From the NCBI GenBank assembly GCA_027475525.1, contig JAMWFC010000111.1:124001-188000 (forward strand): 64,000 bases of DNA, given 5' to 3'. Under the pieces are notes generated by a model, which did not search any database, had not been told where the DNA came from, and saw nothing but the letters and a program-made list of their open reading frames with translations. This DNA comes from Macrolepiota albuminosa. Lineage: Eukaryota > Basidiomycota > Agaricomycetes > Agaricales > Agaricaceae. Of this stretch, positions 33,489-45,327 are shown piece after piece; position 1 is the first letter of the stretch, and each line of letters opens with the position of its first letter. The translations under genes and the position numbers were made by a program.

Positions 33489-34985
33489 TCAAAGTTTAGT
33501 GGTGTTGATATCTAGCGCTTCAAGCAGCAAGTCAATTTGTTCTCTAGCAAGATACAGCAGCAAGCAAAAGGTGGCAACAGGTCTGTGTAGGACTGAACCA
33601 TCTAATTCACAGAGCATGTAAGCACCTCCATGGTTACAAGAGATAACTACCAAAGGTCCCAGATAGCATAGGCACATTTTCTTGTTGTAAGAGGTCTTGA
33701 TTTTGGAGTTGCACATAAGTACTAGCGCTCCTCTTGGGAAGTTGTAATCATTGATAGTGGTGCTATGTTCAGTCTCAAACTGCAGGGCTGCTTGGCAACA
33801 GGCACTAAAGACTACTTTATGGAGTCGCTCTAAATCTTCTTTTCTTTGTTGGAGATCAATGGCTCATCTGGCAACTAAGTCAGTAGTTGCTAAAATGCTG
33901 TTGAAAGCTGGTTGAAGGTAAGTTGCTTCAATAATGTTAGCAGAGAGTAAAGGATGGGTGCTAGTAGCCATGTAATACAGAGAACAACTCATGCGCTTAC
34001 AGATTGTGACTCTTTCTGACCAAAACACTGACTAGATTGCTTCACTCCAACAAGACTCATCACCATTGACTGCTTTGAAGAGTGCTTGCCAAATATCAAA
34101 GTGTGGTCTCTCTACCAATCTGTTGGCACACTTGTTGTTGCCAGATACTTGGATGTGATGGATGTTGTACTTTTTGGCGAGATAGGTTAGTGCTTTAATG
34201 ATTGACGCACCATTGTCTGTGACAATCTCTCTTAGTGCTCCCCACTGACAAATAACATCTTCAAATAGCCACTTGGTGACTGCCTTGGTATTTTCTCTTT
34301 GAGTAGATTAGCAAGCAGCAACCTTGAATGATGTACTTGTAGCAACCAGATTTGGGCATGTGCATGGTATCAATGTAAATTTTACTGAATAGGAGAGCTG
34401 GCATTGCAGCAGTTGGCAAGATAAGCACTTGGTGTGTTTGCTAAATTTGGCAGAGGTGGCAAGTTCTTATGTACCAGGCAATATCAGCGTTAGCATGTGG
34501 CCACCAAAATCATTCCAAAAGAGAGGCTAGAGAGAGGCTTGGGTAGCATAAAGACCTCTATGTTCAAGCTCATTGTATAGTGTGCAAGATTTTTAAGCAA
34601 CTTTCTGGCTTGATGACTAGTTTGTAAGTGCCATCTCAATTTTGTCACCAAAGACAATTGTTGGTAAAGAAGAAGTTTGTGGCGTAGTAGATAAATGTAG
34701 TGTATTGTTTGTTAGTAAGGTCTGCCTGTTGCCTGAGGTCTTGAATCTATTGCTCAACCATTACTAAGCAACTGTTCTCCATTTTGGCCTTGGAAGATTG
34801 TGGTATGGCATTGTATGTCAAGTTTCTGCTGTCTTCTCTTAGCGGGTGAGGCTTCTATATGATTTTCACTAGAGGCATATCTTGGCCAAAGATGCTTGTC
34901 ATATAGAAGGTGAGTGGTGCACTAAAGATCTCAGGTTGATAAGGAATAATGGGATGTAAAAGGATACTAGTTGGTTGTTGCTGAT
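33489..34985 (-). pseudogene. Gypsy Y pol fragment (end of RNase H, integrase, C-terminus)
   Basis: Read right to left: the post-RNase H linker (FGQDMPL, DSRNLTYN), the integrase zinc finger (ELEHRGLYAT, RTCHLC), the catalytic core (YIDTMHMP, REIVTDNGAS), and the C-terminal barrel with YLGPLVVIS and AYMLCELDGS (33550-33660). This lineage is common in mushroom genomes and differs from both family A and gypsy Z. There are several stops, many at former CpG sites. Its right end joins gypsy Z within Z's integrase. Confidence 0.75.
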
Positions 34986-37820
34986 GCAACAGGGGAATCA
35001 GTTGTTGGATACCCTGTCGTCTCTGAGATACTCGTGTTAATCGTGAACTCAGCAAGTGGACACCAGTCCACCCAGTCCTGTTGATCAGGGTGAACAACTG
35101 CCCTCAGAATCTGGCCTATACTGCAGTTAGCCCACTCTGTTTGCCCATCCATTTGAGGATGGAAGGACATCGACATGAGGAGTTGTGCTCCTAACAGTTT
35201 GTGGAGTTCCCTCCACCATTGAAACGTGAACTTTGAGCCATGGTTGCTCACTATGGTACTAGGCAGCCCATGCAGCCTAACAATCTCCTTAAGGTAGATC
35301 CATGACAGCTCCTTAGCCATCAGCGTAGTTCGCACCGGTATGAGGTGCACTATGCTCGTCATGCGACATATTACCACCCAGAGGTAATTGAATCCTCTGG
35401 ACTCGGGAAAGGGAGTTACAAAGTACAAAGTCCATTCCAATGAAGTCCCAAGGTTTTACTGGCATGGGTAGCTGGTGTAGCTTCCCGGGAGGGGATCCAG
35501 GGGGCAACTTTGCCCTCTGACATGCTGCGCATGAGACGCAGAACTTAGTCACTTCTTGGGCCATATGTGGCCACCAATACCATCTCCGGATGTAGCCCAA
35601 CGTTCAGGCGGCACCAAAGTGCCCCACCAGTGCATGGGCCTGGTCCAAGACTTGCGTAACAATGGTTTGCGTATGGGGGAGGCAGACCACTGCCACCCCT
35701 TGACGGTTCTCCATTGTGATCAGTCCACCAGGCTCATGCCTGAACCGAGGATGGTTGTCGGGATTGGCAATTATCTTGGCGAAGAGAGAATCATTGCCAT
35801 ATTCCTGCACCACTTCTATCCAGAAGTTGTCGCTGCCCAGGCTAGGGGGCTGGGATGAAGGCAATTCGCCTTTGAGCATCTCAGCCAGCGTAACGAGTAT
35901 ATCAGGGTGCTCGAACTCCCCAGGTGACACTAGGTCCAAGACTTCATGCTCCTTGAGCAACTGGGCAGCTACGTCCCGCTCTTCATGCTGCTCTCTGAGG
36001 CGAGTGCTTTGCCTCTGTTCGTCGTCATGCATAGCGCGTACTTCCAGGACATGCTCCCTGAGCTCCTGGTAGCGGTGGAGAGGTAGATCCTCTCCATCTG
36101 GGTCTATGCGGCAGTCTGCCTGCACATACTCATGAGGCTCATAAGCCTCCCTGACTACATCGCTCTCAAAGTAGCGAGACAAGCAGTCTGCCACTTTGTT
36201 GAGTTCACCTTTAACATAGGTGATGTCGAACTGGTATCTCGACATATAGTCTATCCAATGTTGCTGACACAGCAACAAGTTCACCTGAGTTTTGAAGAAC
36301 TCAAGTGCCTTGTGATCTGTTATGATGTAGATGGGATATCCCATCAGCTTATCCTCCCACTTGAGGAGGGCCTCGAGTATGGCAAGAGTCTCCAGCTTGT
36401 GCATAGCATAGTTTTGATGGGCTGTCGTGAATTTCTTCAACATGAACCCTGCTGGACGGCAAGTCTGCCAGCTGCTTCCCTGACCATACATGGCTCCAAC
36501 GCCTGTCTTAGACATGTCGCAAATGAGCCATATCGGCTCGTCCTGTCTAGGGTCGATTGGTCGAATCACTGGAGTCTTTGTACAGATCTGTTTGACTATC
36601 TCAAAGCACCGCTGGTGCAACGGCCTCCAATTGAACGGTGACCTGTTCTGCCTCATGGCCATAAGTGGCCCAGTATAGGCCATGACATTGGGCAAGAAGC
36701 TCGATATATAGTTGACAAGGCCAACAAATTGTTGGATGTCATTGTAATTTTGTGGCGTGCACCACTCCCAAATGCAATTGAGCTTGTCCTGATCAGGGTG
36801 GATACCCTGCTCATCTATGACATGCCCTAGGCAGTCTATACTCTGAGCATAAAGCTCACACTTTTTCCACTTCAAGTACAACTTGTACTTGCATAGTCGT
36901 TCAAATACGACTCTGAGGTGCTGCTCATGCTCCTCCATAGAATCCGAGTAGATGAATATGTCATCTAAGTAGACGTGCATAAAACGTCCTATTACGTCTC
37001 AAAAAATAGAGGTCATTAGCCTCTGAAAGGTTGCAGGAGCATTACAGTCTCCAATCTGCATTATGTTGCTTGTGAATGTGCCCATGATCGATGCAAATAT
37101 GGTCTTGGGTACATCTTCAGTGTGAATGCGCACCTGCTCATAAGCGTCAGTAAGGTCAATCTTTGAGCGATACTTCACCCAAGCCACGTCTTCCCGGATC
37201 ACCTCCTGATCTGGTAAAGGAGTTACATCCTTTATAGTATTGTCATTGCGCTGACGCGCATCAAGAGCTGTTTGAAGGGTTCCATCCTTCTTTGGGATGC
37301 ACAATAATGGTGCAGCTTGAGCAGTGGTGCATGGTGACCACCATTGAGCATTCAAATAGCGATTAGTTTTATCGCGTAGTTGCTCCTGGAGTGCACGCAG
37401 GCAGCGTGGCAAGTGGTACTTATATTGCTTGCTCTCATCTATGAGGTTGATCTCATGGTTCACCTCCCACCATGGCAGGAGCTCCTCCTTGGTCCCGTTG
37501 ACCATATCGGCAAATTCTTCTTGCCATTGCTGACGCAACCGAGGTATATCTTCCTCACGAAGGCTTGTCGCCTTCTGCTTCCCCTTCATACGCACCGGAG
37601 GAAGTACTTCTACCGTCTCTGAGGGTGACCGAGGTGGCAGTGCATATTGCTTGTGCATTGTGAGCACCCGAATGACACTGTCATCAGGTATATGTAGTCT
37701 CAGCGGAGACCCCACTGCTGCTGCCTTATAAGCCATGAGGCTTTTCCCCTCACGTACAAGTGAGTACGCTATGGACACCTCATCCGATGCTGGCTGGCGA
37801 TACACTGGTCTGACGGTCAT
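34986..37820 (-). pseudogene. Gypsy Z pol: RT, RNase H, integrase (few stops)
   Basis: RT spans 37820-36600 with LIDESKQYKYHLP, LLCIPKKDGT and YLDD (near 36965). RNase H has LICDMSKTGVG and ITDHKALEFF. A zinc finger CVSCAACQRAK lies near 35530. The integrase core is MDFV.., SNHGSKF and DGQTEWAN. A TGA interrupts RT just before the VYLDD strand (36999), a frame change splits the integrase, and the second catalytic Asp reads Asn, so integrase is inactive. CpG decay is milder than in copies 2-4. Truncated at about 34985 by the gypsy Y segment. Confidence 0.85.
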
Positions 37821-38299
37821 CTGTCACTGGTGCGCATTTTGCACACACGTGGCTGTCACCAGCTTGTTCCACTCCTGTGGCATTCGAGGGTCATATGCCC
37901 AGTTGTACTCAGGAAAGGGTGCTGGTCATTCCCATAGGGACCATGTGTCCCCCTCACATGAGGCTTCCACCTCTCAGATGCTGTCTCTCAAGTCATCCAA
38001 CTTGACTCGTGAGGATGTAGGTGGGCATACATCCACTGAGTCCTCCCATTGTCTCGCCTTTTGATGGCGCTTGTCTGGAGGCTTTGCGCCTCAAATATCA
38101 GGAGCAATTATTCGCTCGTCATTCCTCTTGGAGGCTTGATACCTCCTCCTCGCTCATCATCACCACATTGTGGTCTGAGCTCAGTCCAGGCATAGCCTGC
38201 ACTTCCTCCTCCACATCCTCCACCACCGGCACTTTGCGTCGGCCAAGTCATGGAGACTCCTTGCATTTCTCCGTAGTGCGATGACGTCGCAGACGATTA

Positions 38300-38982
38300 T
38301 CAGTGTCGTCTGCTGCAGCTCATTTGGCTGGAATCACCTTTCCATTCACTAGTACCTGACAGTGGTCAAAGTCTAGTATGACTTTGTTATGCCGCATGAA
38401 TGGTGTTCCCAGTATCATATCATAGTGATCGAAGTTCACTACATCCATGTATTCCTAGCTATGTGAGCCCGGTGTTTGGACAGTCACATTCGTCCCATAC
38501 TGCACCATGGCCTGGCTCCCTATGGTGCCCAGCTGTAATGCCAATGGTGTATCCAACTCCTGCACAGATATTCTGTACACATGGGCAAACTGGGGCGTTA
38601 TGCCCGATGTGGTACTCCCGGAGTCCCATAAGGTCCATGCCTTGTGGCCATCTACGTCCACATATGAGACCAGGCACTCCTTGTCTGCCCGTTTCAGTGT
38701 AGAGTGCTGCAAAGTGCCCTCTGCTCGACAAAGAATCACCTTCTTCATCCAAACCATGTTATTCTTTTTGGGATCATTTGTAGACGGCCAATCCGTCATC
38801 ACTGCTAGGCACTCAGAGTCGCTGTCATGACTGTAGTACTTGTTGTCATAGACATCGTCATATACGTCGACTGTGACGTACTCCTCCCCCTCCATGACCA
38901 CACTTTTGGGCTTAGTGCCCGATGCCTCCTCTGGGGGCTCCTGGTCGTTTGTGGGGTGCTCTGCCTCAGATTTGGCAGACAC
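38300..38982 (-). pseudogene. Gypsy Z protease region
   Basis: A retropepsin-like domain contains LWDSGSTTSG (near 38610) and, after an in-frame TAG at about 38458, the partner strand YDMILGTPFM. The upstream acidic segment (EEYVTVDVYDD) is also found in the fragment at 26272. Further stops follow between protease and RT, so the polyprotein is not continuous. Confidence 0.75.
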
Positions 38983-38999
38983 GTCTCCATCACTCCCAC

Positions 39000-40163
39000 T
39001 CGCAGCTGCAGTATGTGCAGCTCAAAGGTGGGCGCAGAGTGTATACCCCTTCCTTGGGGCTCCCAGCTTTGCGGGGCAATTGGTAGCGTAGTGGCCTGGT
39101 TGGCCACACATGAAACAAGTCCCTGTCTGACCTGGTGGGTTGGCCGGCTTGAAATCCAGCCTTAGTTTAGAACATTCTCCGTCTGGCGCCTGCTCTGGGC
39201 ATGGGTGGCTTCGCCCTCAGTTCACAGCAGGGGTTCTGCATACCACAAACCGCGTGTTGCGGTCACAATCCAAATTGGCCTTTTTGGCCAAGAAGGTCCC
39301 CACATGCTGACCCCATGAGGGTGCCCCAGCAGGCGGTATTCGCCTGATTCCCCCTTTGTGTCCACTCCGATGTTCGTAGTGGTTAGCAGTCTTCAGGGAC
39401 TGCTCATACCTGATGGCATATGCCACAAACTCTTCCACATCATTGACTTCTGGGGACAGTCCGTCCTCACGTATCAGGTAGCGGTGCATGTCCGCTGGAA
39501 TGCCATCCAAGAATGTTTTGAGCATTGTATATCCATCTGGGTATACTGCCATATTCTGGGCATGATCATTAAGGGTATCATAGAACCCTTACACTCCCAA
39601 TTTCTCGGTGTACTTGGCAGATTGGAAATCCCGCCTTGCATCCTGAAGCTCTACAACTTCCGGAGCTTCCTCCACTGCTGGCATGCATGGGAATTGGTTT
39701 TTCGCACGGGCTACTTCAGGACTTGCAGCCTCCTCTGGTACCTCTTCTATGCAGGCTTCCACTATCTTAGAAGGCATTGAGCCTGCTGCGGACCACCTGG
39801 TCCCACTACTCCAGGTTGGAGGGATAGCTCTCCCAGTCCGTACCAATGACTCGGTGTCTCCTGAGACGCCATAGGTGCTTGTTGACTGTTGGCTGTCCTC
39901 GGGGGGCCCTTTTGAAGCTAGTCAGCTAGACCATCGCAGTCCTCCTGGCAGCTGCATAACTGGGGGAGTTAATCCCCCTGGCATCTTGTCCTGGAGATGT
40001 TGCTGACCATCCTGCTGTGAGCTTTCAGCTCTCCGTGCCTTGCTTTCATTCCTGGGCAGGTCAGTGCTCCAACCTCAGTCTCGAGCCTTGGGTCTTGCCT
40101 GACCCGCATTGGATGCTGACATGTCCTGGGTGTCTGCTGGGTCTCCCCGTAGGTCGTGGGCAT
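39000..40163 (-). pseudogene. Gypsy Z gag
   Basis: A gag capsid-like segment (YTMLKTFLDGIPADM, then DVEEFVAYAIRYEQSL) lies at 39540-39400. A CCHC knuckle (CFMCGQPGHYATNC) lies near 39075-39115. N-terminal pieces extend to about 40163. Single stops and frame changes separate them. A related N-terminal gag piece is found at 49222-49402. Confidence 0.75.
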
Positions 40164-40338
40164 TCCGCCTGCCGTCAGTGAAAACTGCAGGTATGGGATT
40201 ACTCATCGATTTCCTGTTTAAAATTTGCATGGTGTGGCTGTGCAAGAAGCTCGAGAAGCTGATAGAGTTCTGTCAACAAACTCAGCAACTGATGTCGGGT
40301 GCTAGGCAATAGATCCTAGCTGGCGGATTCAAAAAAAT

Positions 40339-40560
40339 GTAACGAAGTTACAGGATTTGTGAGAGCTTAAGGTTCACACTGCACAGAATCAGACCAGTCC
40401 GGTCTATTGACTATGTAGTATCAACACAAAAATAAGCTGCTTTGTAAGCAGCTGGTATAACTATATATAATAATGTAATTAATAATATTATATTATAATA
40501 AATATAATATAATATTAACTACTACTGTAAGTATAAGCTATGTGGTCAATGCCACATAGC
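40339..40560 (-). repeat. Possible 5' LTR remnant of gypsy Z
   Basis: In plus view it starts TGTAACGAAGTTACA, right where the internal region of Z should begin. It is AT-rich afterwards. No second LTR copy was found and the right border is uncertain because the next ORF starts near 40560. Confidence 0.3.
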
Positions 40561-41482
40561 GGACTACGCTACATTGAGACAAAGCTCAGCATTACAAAAC
40601 AATGGACTCGAGCCTGCCTTGAGTGGAACAAAGCAGCAGAAATGACAGCCAAGTGTCGTTATCAGCAATGTCTTGATGATTTGGAGGCATTGGTGGTTTC
40701 CAGGATGTTTGAGTTAACAAAGATGAATGTCTCAAACAGGTATGTTTAATTGTCTATTATCAAGACCCACAGCAACTCACAGAGGAGGAGCAGGATACAA
40801 ACTACAGAAGCATATTGGCAACACCCTAAAAGCCCGCTCTCAAGCCGTACAAAATGCCCTTGACAAGTACAATGCTGCTGCTTGCAGTCTTTCCCCGCCA
40901 TGTCCAGAGCTTGCTTGGGACCTCATTGTAGAATATGCATTTCTTGCAGACTTCAATCTTCTGTCAGATACACATGAGGATGTACGTAAATGACCTTGGG
41001 CTATGCCGGCTGCACATATCATGATAGACAAGTATTTCAAGATTTTGCGTGCTTGAGAAGAAATTGACTGGCTGAACATGGAGATCTGATGCCTTGTCAC
41101 CTATATTTGTGATGAAGAGGTGTATCTCCAGGAAAGAGAAAAGGTCGTTGCTGTGAGAGACAGTGCTCTTGCCCACCAAATCTTTCTGTATCAAGAATGC
41201 CTCCACAAGTTTAATGTTCTCCATCTGCGGCGCCTTCAAAAACTTGCCTCACAGCCTGGCTTCACAGGCTCTCTAATCCCTGGAAAACGTGCCAAGGATG
41301 GTGAGAGGAGGGAAGAGGATATGGAGGTGGATGGGGGCCATACACCACAAGAAATCATCGAGGATGAGGGAAATGAAGAGTCTGAGAGCAGTGAAGATGA
41401 CGATGGAGAAGACTACGATGATGACAACGCTCAGCTTGCAGAGCAGGTGTGCAAAGTTCTCCAGATGTCTTCAGATCGTTAA
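40540..41482 (+). pseudogene. C-terminal part of a KDZ-transposase-associated (CxC-type) protein
   Basis: The frame LEALVVSRMFELTKMN, a 43-bp intron at 40740-40782 (GTATGT..CACAG), GYKLQKHIGNTLKARS, then EYAFLADFNLL and the acidic tail (EESESSEDDDGEDYDD) form the C-terminal half typical of the large proteins that travel with KDZ (Kyakuja/Dileera/Zisupton) transposons in mushrooms. There are stops at 40991 (TGA) and near 41055 and 41087, and the catalytic part upstream is missing. The acidic C-terminus ends with a normal stop at 41482. Confidence 0.65.
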
Positions 41483-41828
41483 TTCAGGCGTTCTGTTTTC
41501 TTCAATTTTATTACCTATGCTAGCAAACTGTTCTATATATATTGTACTATATATCCTGATTTTTCCCGAATTTTATAATGAATTTTGAGTGGGAATGCGA
41601 GCTTGTTGTGTCTAACAATGAGCAAGGGGCAGGATCAACCATTGGTGATATTTCCGGACATACTTGAAATAAACCCGACATGATGTCGAGATCCATCAAC
41701 TGACGTGCTGACATCCGTTGACAATGTGCCTGATGTCACCGGCAGTAGTTGTAGCCGGTATCAGAGGAAAAAAAAAAGTTGAATGCTAAAGGTGTTTTAT
41801 TGCAAGAAGGGTAAAATTAACGTAAATC

Positions 41829-41877
41829 CGCCTTGTTAGGCATGGAGGTGGACTCATCCTCCATGCCTAACAAGGCG
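41829..41877. repeat. Perfect 20-bp inverted repeat with 9-nt loop
   Basis: 41829-41848 is the exact reverse complement of 41858-41877, and the match can be extended outward by three pairs after one mismatch. It lies in the gap between the KDZ-associated ORF and the next degenerate gene. Confidence 0.85.
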
Positions 41878-41896
41878 AATTATGTGGTAGCTACAG

Positions 41897-43740
41897 GTGG
41901 GTAAGAATCACAACGCCTCAGGATTGGATGCATTTGCACAATATAATGTGGCTGTCAAAAATGTTATGCATCAACTCACACCACAGGAGGAAAGTTGTTT
42001 ATGGAAGATAGCAGCAGAATGGAGTGAAAAAGGAAATCCACCAGAAATTCAGCGCAAGTTAGTACTCCTTCCATCCCCTATCTGTCCTCTATTTGTTGTA
42101 CATCCATCTGCTTGATTCTGCTTTCTAATTGTTGTCTCTCCAGGAAGGCCCAAAAGCATGGTTTGAAGCATGTGGACAATGCAGATGTGCTTTGATTTAG
42201 AGAAATGGGCATGTTGAGTTAGACTGTTGTTGGTTGGTATGCAGATGAAGGCATGACTATTAGAATGTATGTGGTGCCATCATTCTTTAAACAATTTTGA
42301 CACCAATTATAGTCATGACAATATGTCATACTTGACCCATGCTAACTGACCTACCTTTCAAGACTCCTTTCCTGACCTTGTTAGTGACCTCAACAAGAAG
42401 ATGATGGATTACATGTCTGCTCTTCTTGGTAGAGACATGCCATCCAACATGCAATCACCCCATGATTTGACTCCTCCTATCCTTACACGCCATGACCTCA
42501 TCCTTGATCTGGATAGGGATGGATTCCCAATATTACCAGCAGATCCAGGACCAAATATATTTCAAACTTGGGCAGAATTGGAAATGCTTGTCCAGGACTA
42601 TCTAAATACTCATTAGCAGATCCAGGACCAAATATATTTCAAACTTGGGCAGAATTGGAAATGCTTGTCCAGGACTATCTAAATACTCATTACAGTAAAT
42701 CCTAGTTTTCTCCACCTTTGCTCATCATCTGATCACTCCGTCAGAAATTGTGTCTGGTTACCAGTATAAATCTGCTCCTTACAAGGCAGTGAGGACCAAT
42801 GATCAGCAATTCATACATTCAAGGTATCTTTCAGAGGATCTGATATTTCAAGATCTCCATAATCTTAGTTGGCCTGAGCTATTGTGTCTGCTGAACTTCT
42901 GAAGAGACCGTCAAGGACAGTATGAATCTGGTGACACCTTCTGCTGGATGGTTTATCTCAACTATTACAAGCAGCCAGTAGCTGCCAAGTATGGCACCTG
43001 AGCTGATCATGAAAAAAATGTGGCAGCAGCAGCACCATGTAAGACTACACACAAAAATGGAGGAAAAAATCAGAAACAGAGGCCAACACCATCAGCGGTA
43101 GTTGATGGCAACAGTAGGACCATTGCTAATGATGGAGCCGCTAATGGCAGATCTGCTTTAGTTACCAGATCTGCAGCCAACTTGGAGTGGCAACTGGAGC
43201 CTACACTTTCCCTGTCACCTAGTGTACCACACACACCACTGCCTGACTTATAGGAGGAACCCCCTGTCTTGTGCTCACCGCACACTCCACAGCCTCAGTG
43301 CCACAACAGATCGATGGTTCACAACAAATCCCAACCAAATGTATCAGCTTCCACTCATGATGAGTCTGCTCATGACAAATCCATTCATAACAAATGTGAT
43401 AATGATACAGCAGTGGTAGATGCCACTACCATCCACCTCTTACAACAAAGAGGATGGAGCCATCCCTTCAATTAATGGCCCTAGTGATGGTTCCCCTAGA
43501 TATAGAGTGTCAAGAAGGGTGCTCAACATTCTTCAAGATGAGGACAATGACCAATTTGAAGGTGAGGGAAGGCCGGCATTACAAAACCAAAAGAAGCACA
43601 AGGCATTGCCTAACCAATTGTCAACAAATTCCAAGCGACCCTGCAAGTCTCAAGCACAAATGTTACAGGAGGATGCAGCTCAATACATTGATATGTCTAC
43701 ACCAGCAAAAAGGAGTAGCAGCCGCACTAAGGTTATTTGA
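41897..43740 (+). pseudogene. Degenerate multi-exon fungal gene of unknown function
   Basis: Coding traces appear in order: VKNVMHQLTPQEES and AAEWSEKGNPPEIQRK (to 42059), then a second block with LVSDLNKKMMDYMSALLGRD (near 42390) and LILDLDRDGFPILP. After an intron (donor GTAAAT near 42695, acceptor GTCAG near 42748) comes YQYKSAPYKAVRTND, and finally a long polar, low-complexity tail to a stop at 43740. Several stops lie within. The block at 42538-42692 contains a 77-bp duplication that breaks the frame; with one copy removed, the block runs into the intron in phase. This gene type is familiar to me from mushroom genomes without a known function, which is recollection rather than proof. Confidence 0.5.
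42538..42692. repeat. Exact 77-bp tandem duplication (probable assembly scar 6)
   Basis: 42538-42614 is repeated at 42615-42691. It introduces a stop into the flanking reading frame. Confidence 0.9.
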
Positions 43741-44814
43741 CCAGTCTGCCATCATTGATATGAGGAAGGGGAGAATGTTACATTACATTTTTGTAAACTA
43801 TAGTATTACAAAAATGTAGCAATGTCTATCATAACAAAAAAAAAAATATTGTGCAATAATAAACTGTCCATCTTAAACTGTCCATCTTCACTTGTCTTTT
43901 GTTGCCTTCCATCTCTCAGTAAGCCAACTGGATGATTGGGTCCATTGCATCAGTGGCCAACTACTTCAGAAGTTGCTGCGAGCCCGTCCCCTTGGGCCAG
44001 AAAGAGGATCTTTGGCAGGGACTGGCAGAGAGATGGAAGATAGTTGAGGGGGTGACAGAAATGTTCATGCAGGAGACATTCCTGAGAATGTTTGTTGAAG
44101 CGGGGACAGAGCAACAGTGAGAGCAGATAAGTCAGTGGCGAGGGCAGAGGTGTCACCAGTGGGAATGGATACGTCAGCAGTAGCAGGGGATTGGTCAGCA
44201 GTGGGGTCAGGAGTCTTCCTCTTCAATGATGGGTCCAAGTCTACTGTGTCCTGTTGGATGCACTGCCACATCATCCTGAGCTGACAGACTAAAGGGACAG
44301 GTAGAAATGTGAAGTTGACTCTGCAAAGTGTCAACCATACCCCAAATATTGTGGATCTGCTGTTCTGTCTGACAGATCCATCCATTGTGCCTTTTGTGGA
44401 CATATGCTGGCATTGGGGGTGGGAAAAGGAGGGAAGGGGAGGCATGCAGCCTCGAGTTATTGCAGGGAGGAAGGGAGAGGGGAGGGAAGTGGGGAATCTT
44501 GAGGAGGGTTTATTCATGCCATGATATCCATCAATGGAGGAGGTTTTTACTTGTGGGCTGATGCCCGCTGGCAGCCGCTGACAAACATTGATGTCTGCTA
44601 GTGTCTGCTGGCATCCGCTGGGCCTGCATGTGCATGTGTGTGCCCATCTTTTATCAATCCACTAGACTGTGTCATACAGCACATTGTGACACGTCTGCAG
44701 CTCTGTATTCTACAGCACTATGGGCACTGCTCCACTCTAGTGTAGTGGACTCTGCTGGACATGTATGGTATAGCACAAAGTAAGCTCCTGTACAACATAT
44801 AACACATACTGTTG
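43741..44814. other. Intergenic, no supported gene
   Basis: A 150-codon minus-strand frame (44065-44517) is Pro/Ser/Thr-rich without a motif. Around 44535-44640 there is a loose 10-11 bp periodicity of CTG(A/G)CATCCGC-type words, similar to DNA at 41695-41750, possibly subterminal repeats of a DNA transposon. Confidence 0.35.
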
Positions 44815-45327
44815 TGATGTCTCTATGTGAAGCATACCAGTCAGTGTGTACCAGTCAATCAAAAGGAGCACACAAACAATCAATGTAATATCAAGACTAG
44901 TGTACTACAAGTGGTGGCTACTCCTTAAGTACATGTGGGGGTCACTCCGGGTTCCTGAGGGGTTCTGGGATGTCTGGGGTAGTTCCGGGAATTAATGGGC
45001 AGCAGTAGAAGGGAGGGGAACTGTATACCAGAGATTGCGCATGCAGAGCATGCAATCTATTGGTGTGGAGAGAAGTCGTGATGCATGATGGCTGGAGTGA
45101 TTGACATGATCCAACCATTGATCATGGGGTAACGGCCATGCTGGCAGGTAGTCCCAGGGTCCATGAGGTGGGCTGTCAGGGGGCGCACATGATGGTGGAG
45201 ACTGATGTGCATGATGGTGGTGGAGGCAGTCATGATAGCAGGAACTGTGTTGTGAGGTTGGTGGAGGAGCCCTGGATGGGGTTCCTGGGGTATCCTGGGG
45301 TGGTTCCAGGAGGGAGGGGTTGTGACA
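44815..45327 (-). repeat. Family A LTR fragment, copy 4a
   Basis: In plus view it resembles 8730-9243 (start motif, then TTGTGACA at the end) with most CpGs changed. The inner end is followed by unrelated junction sequence rather than a polypurine-tract complement. Confidence 0.65.
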
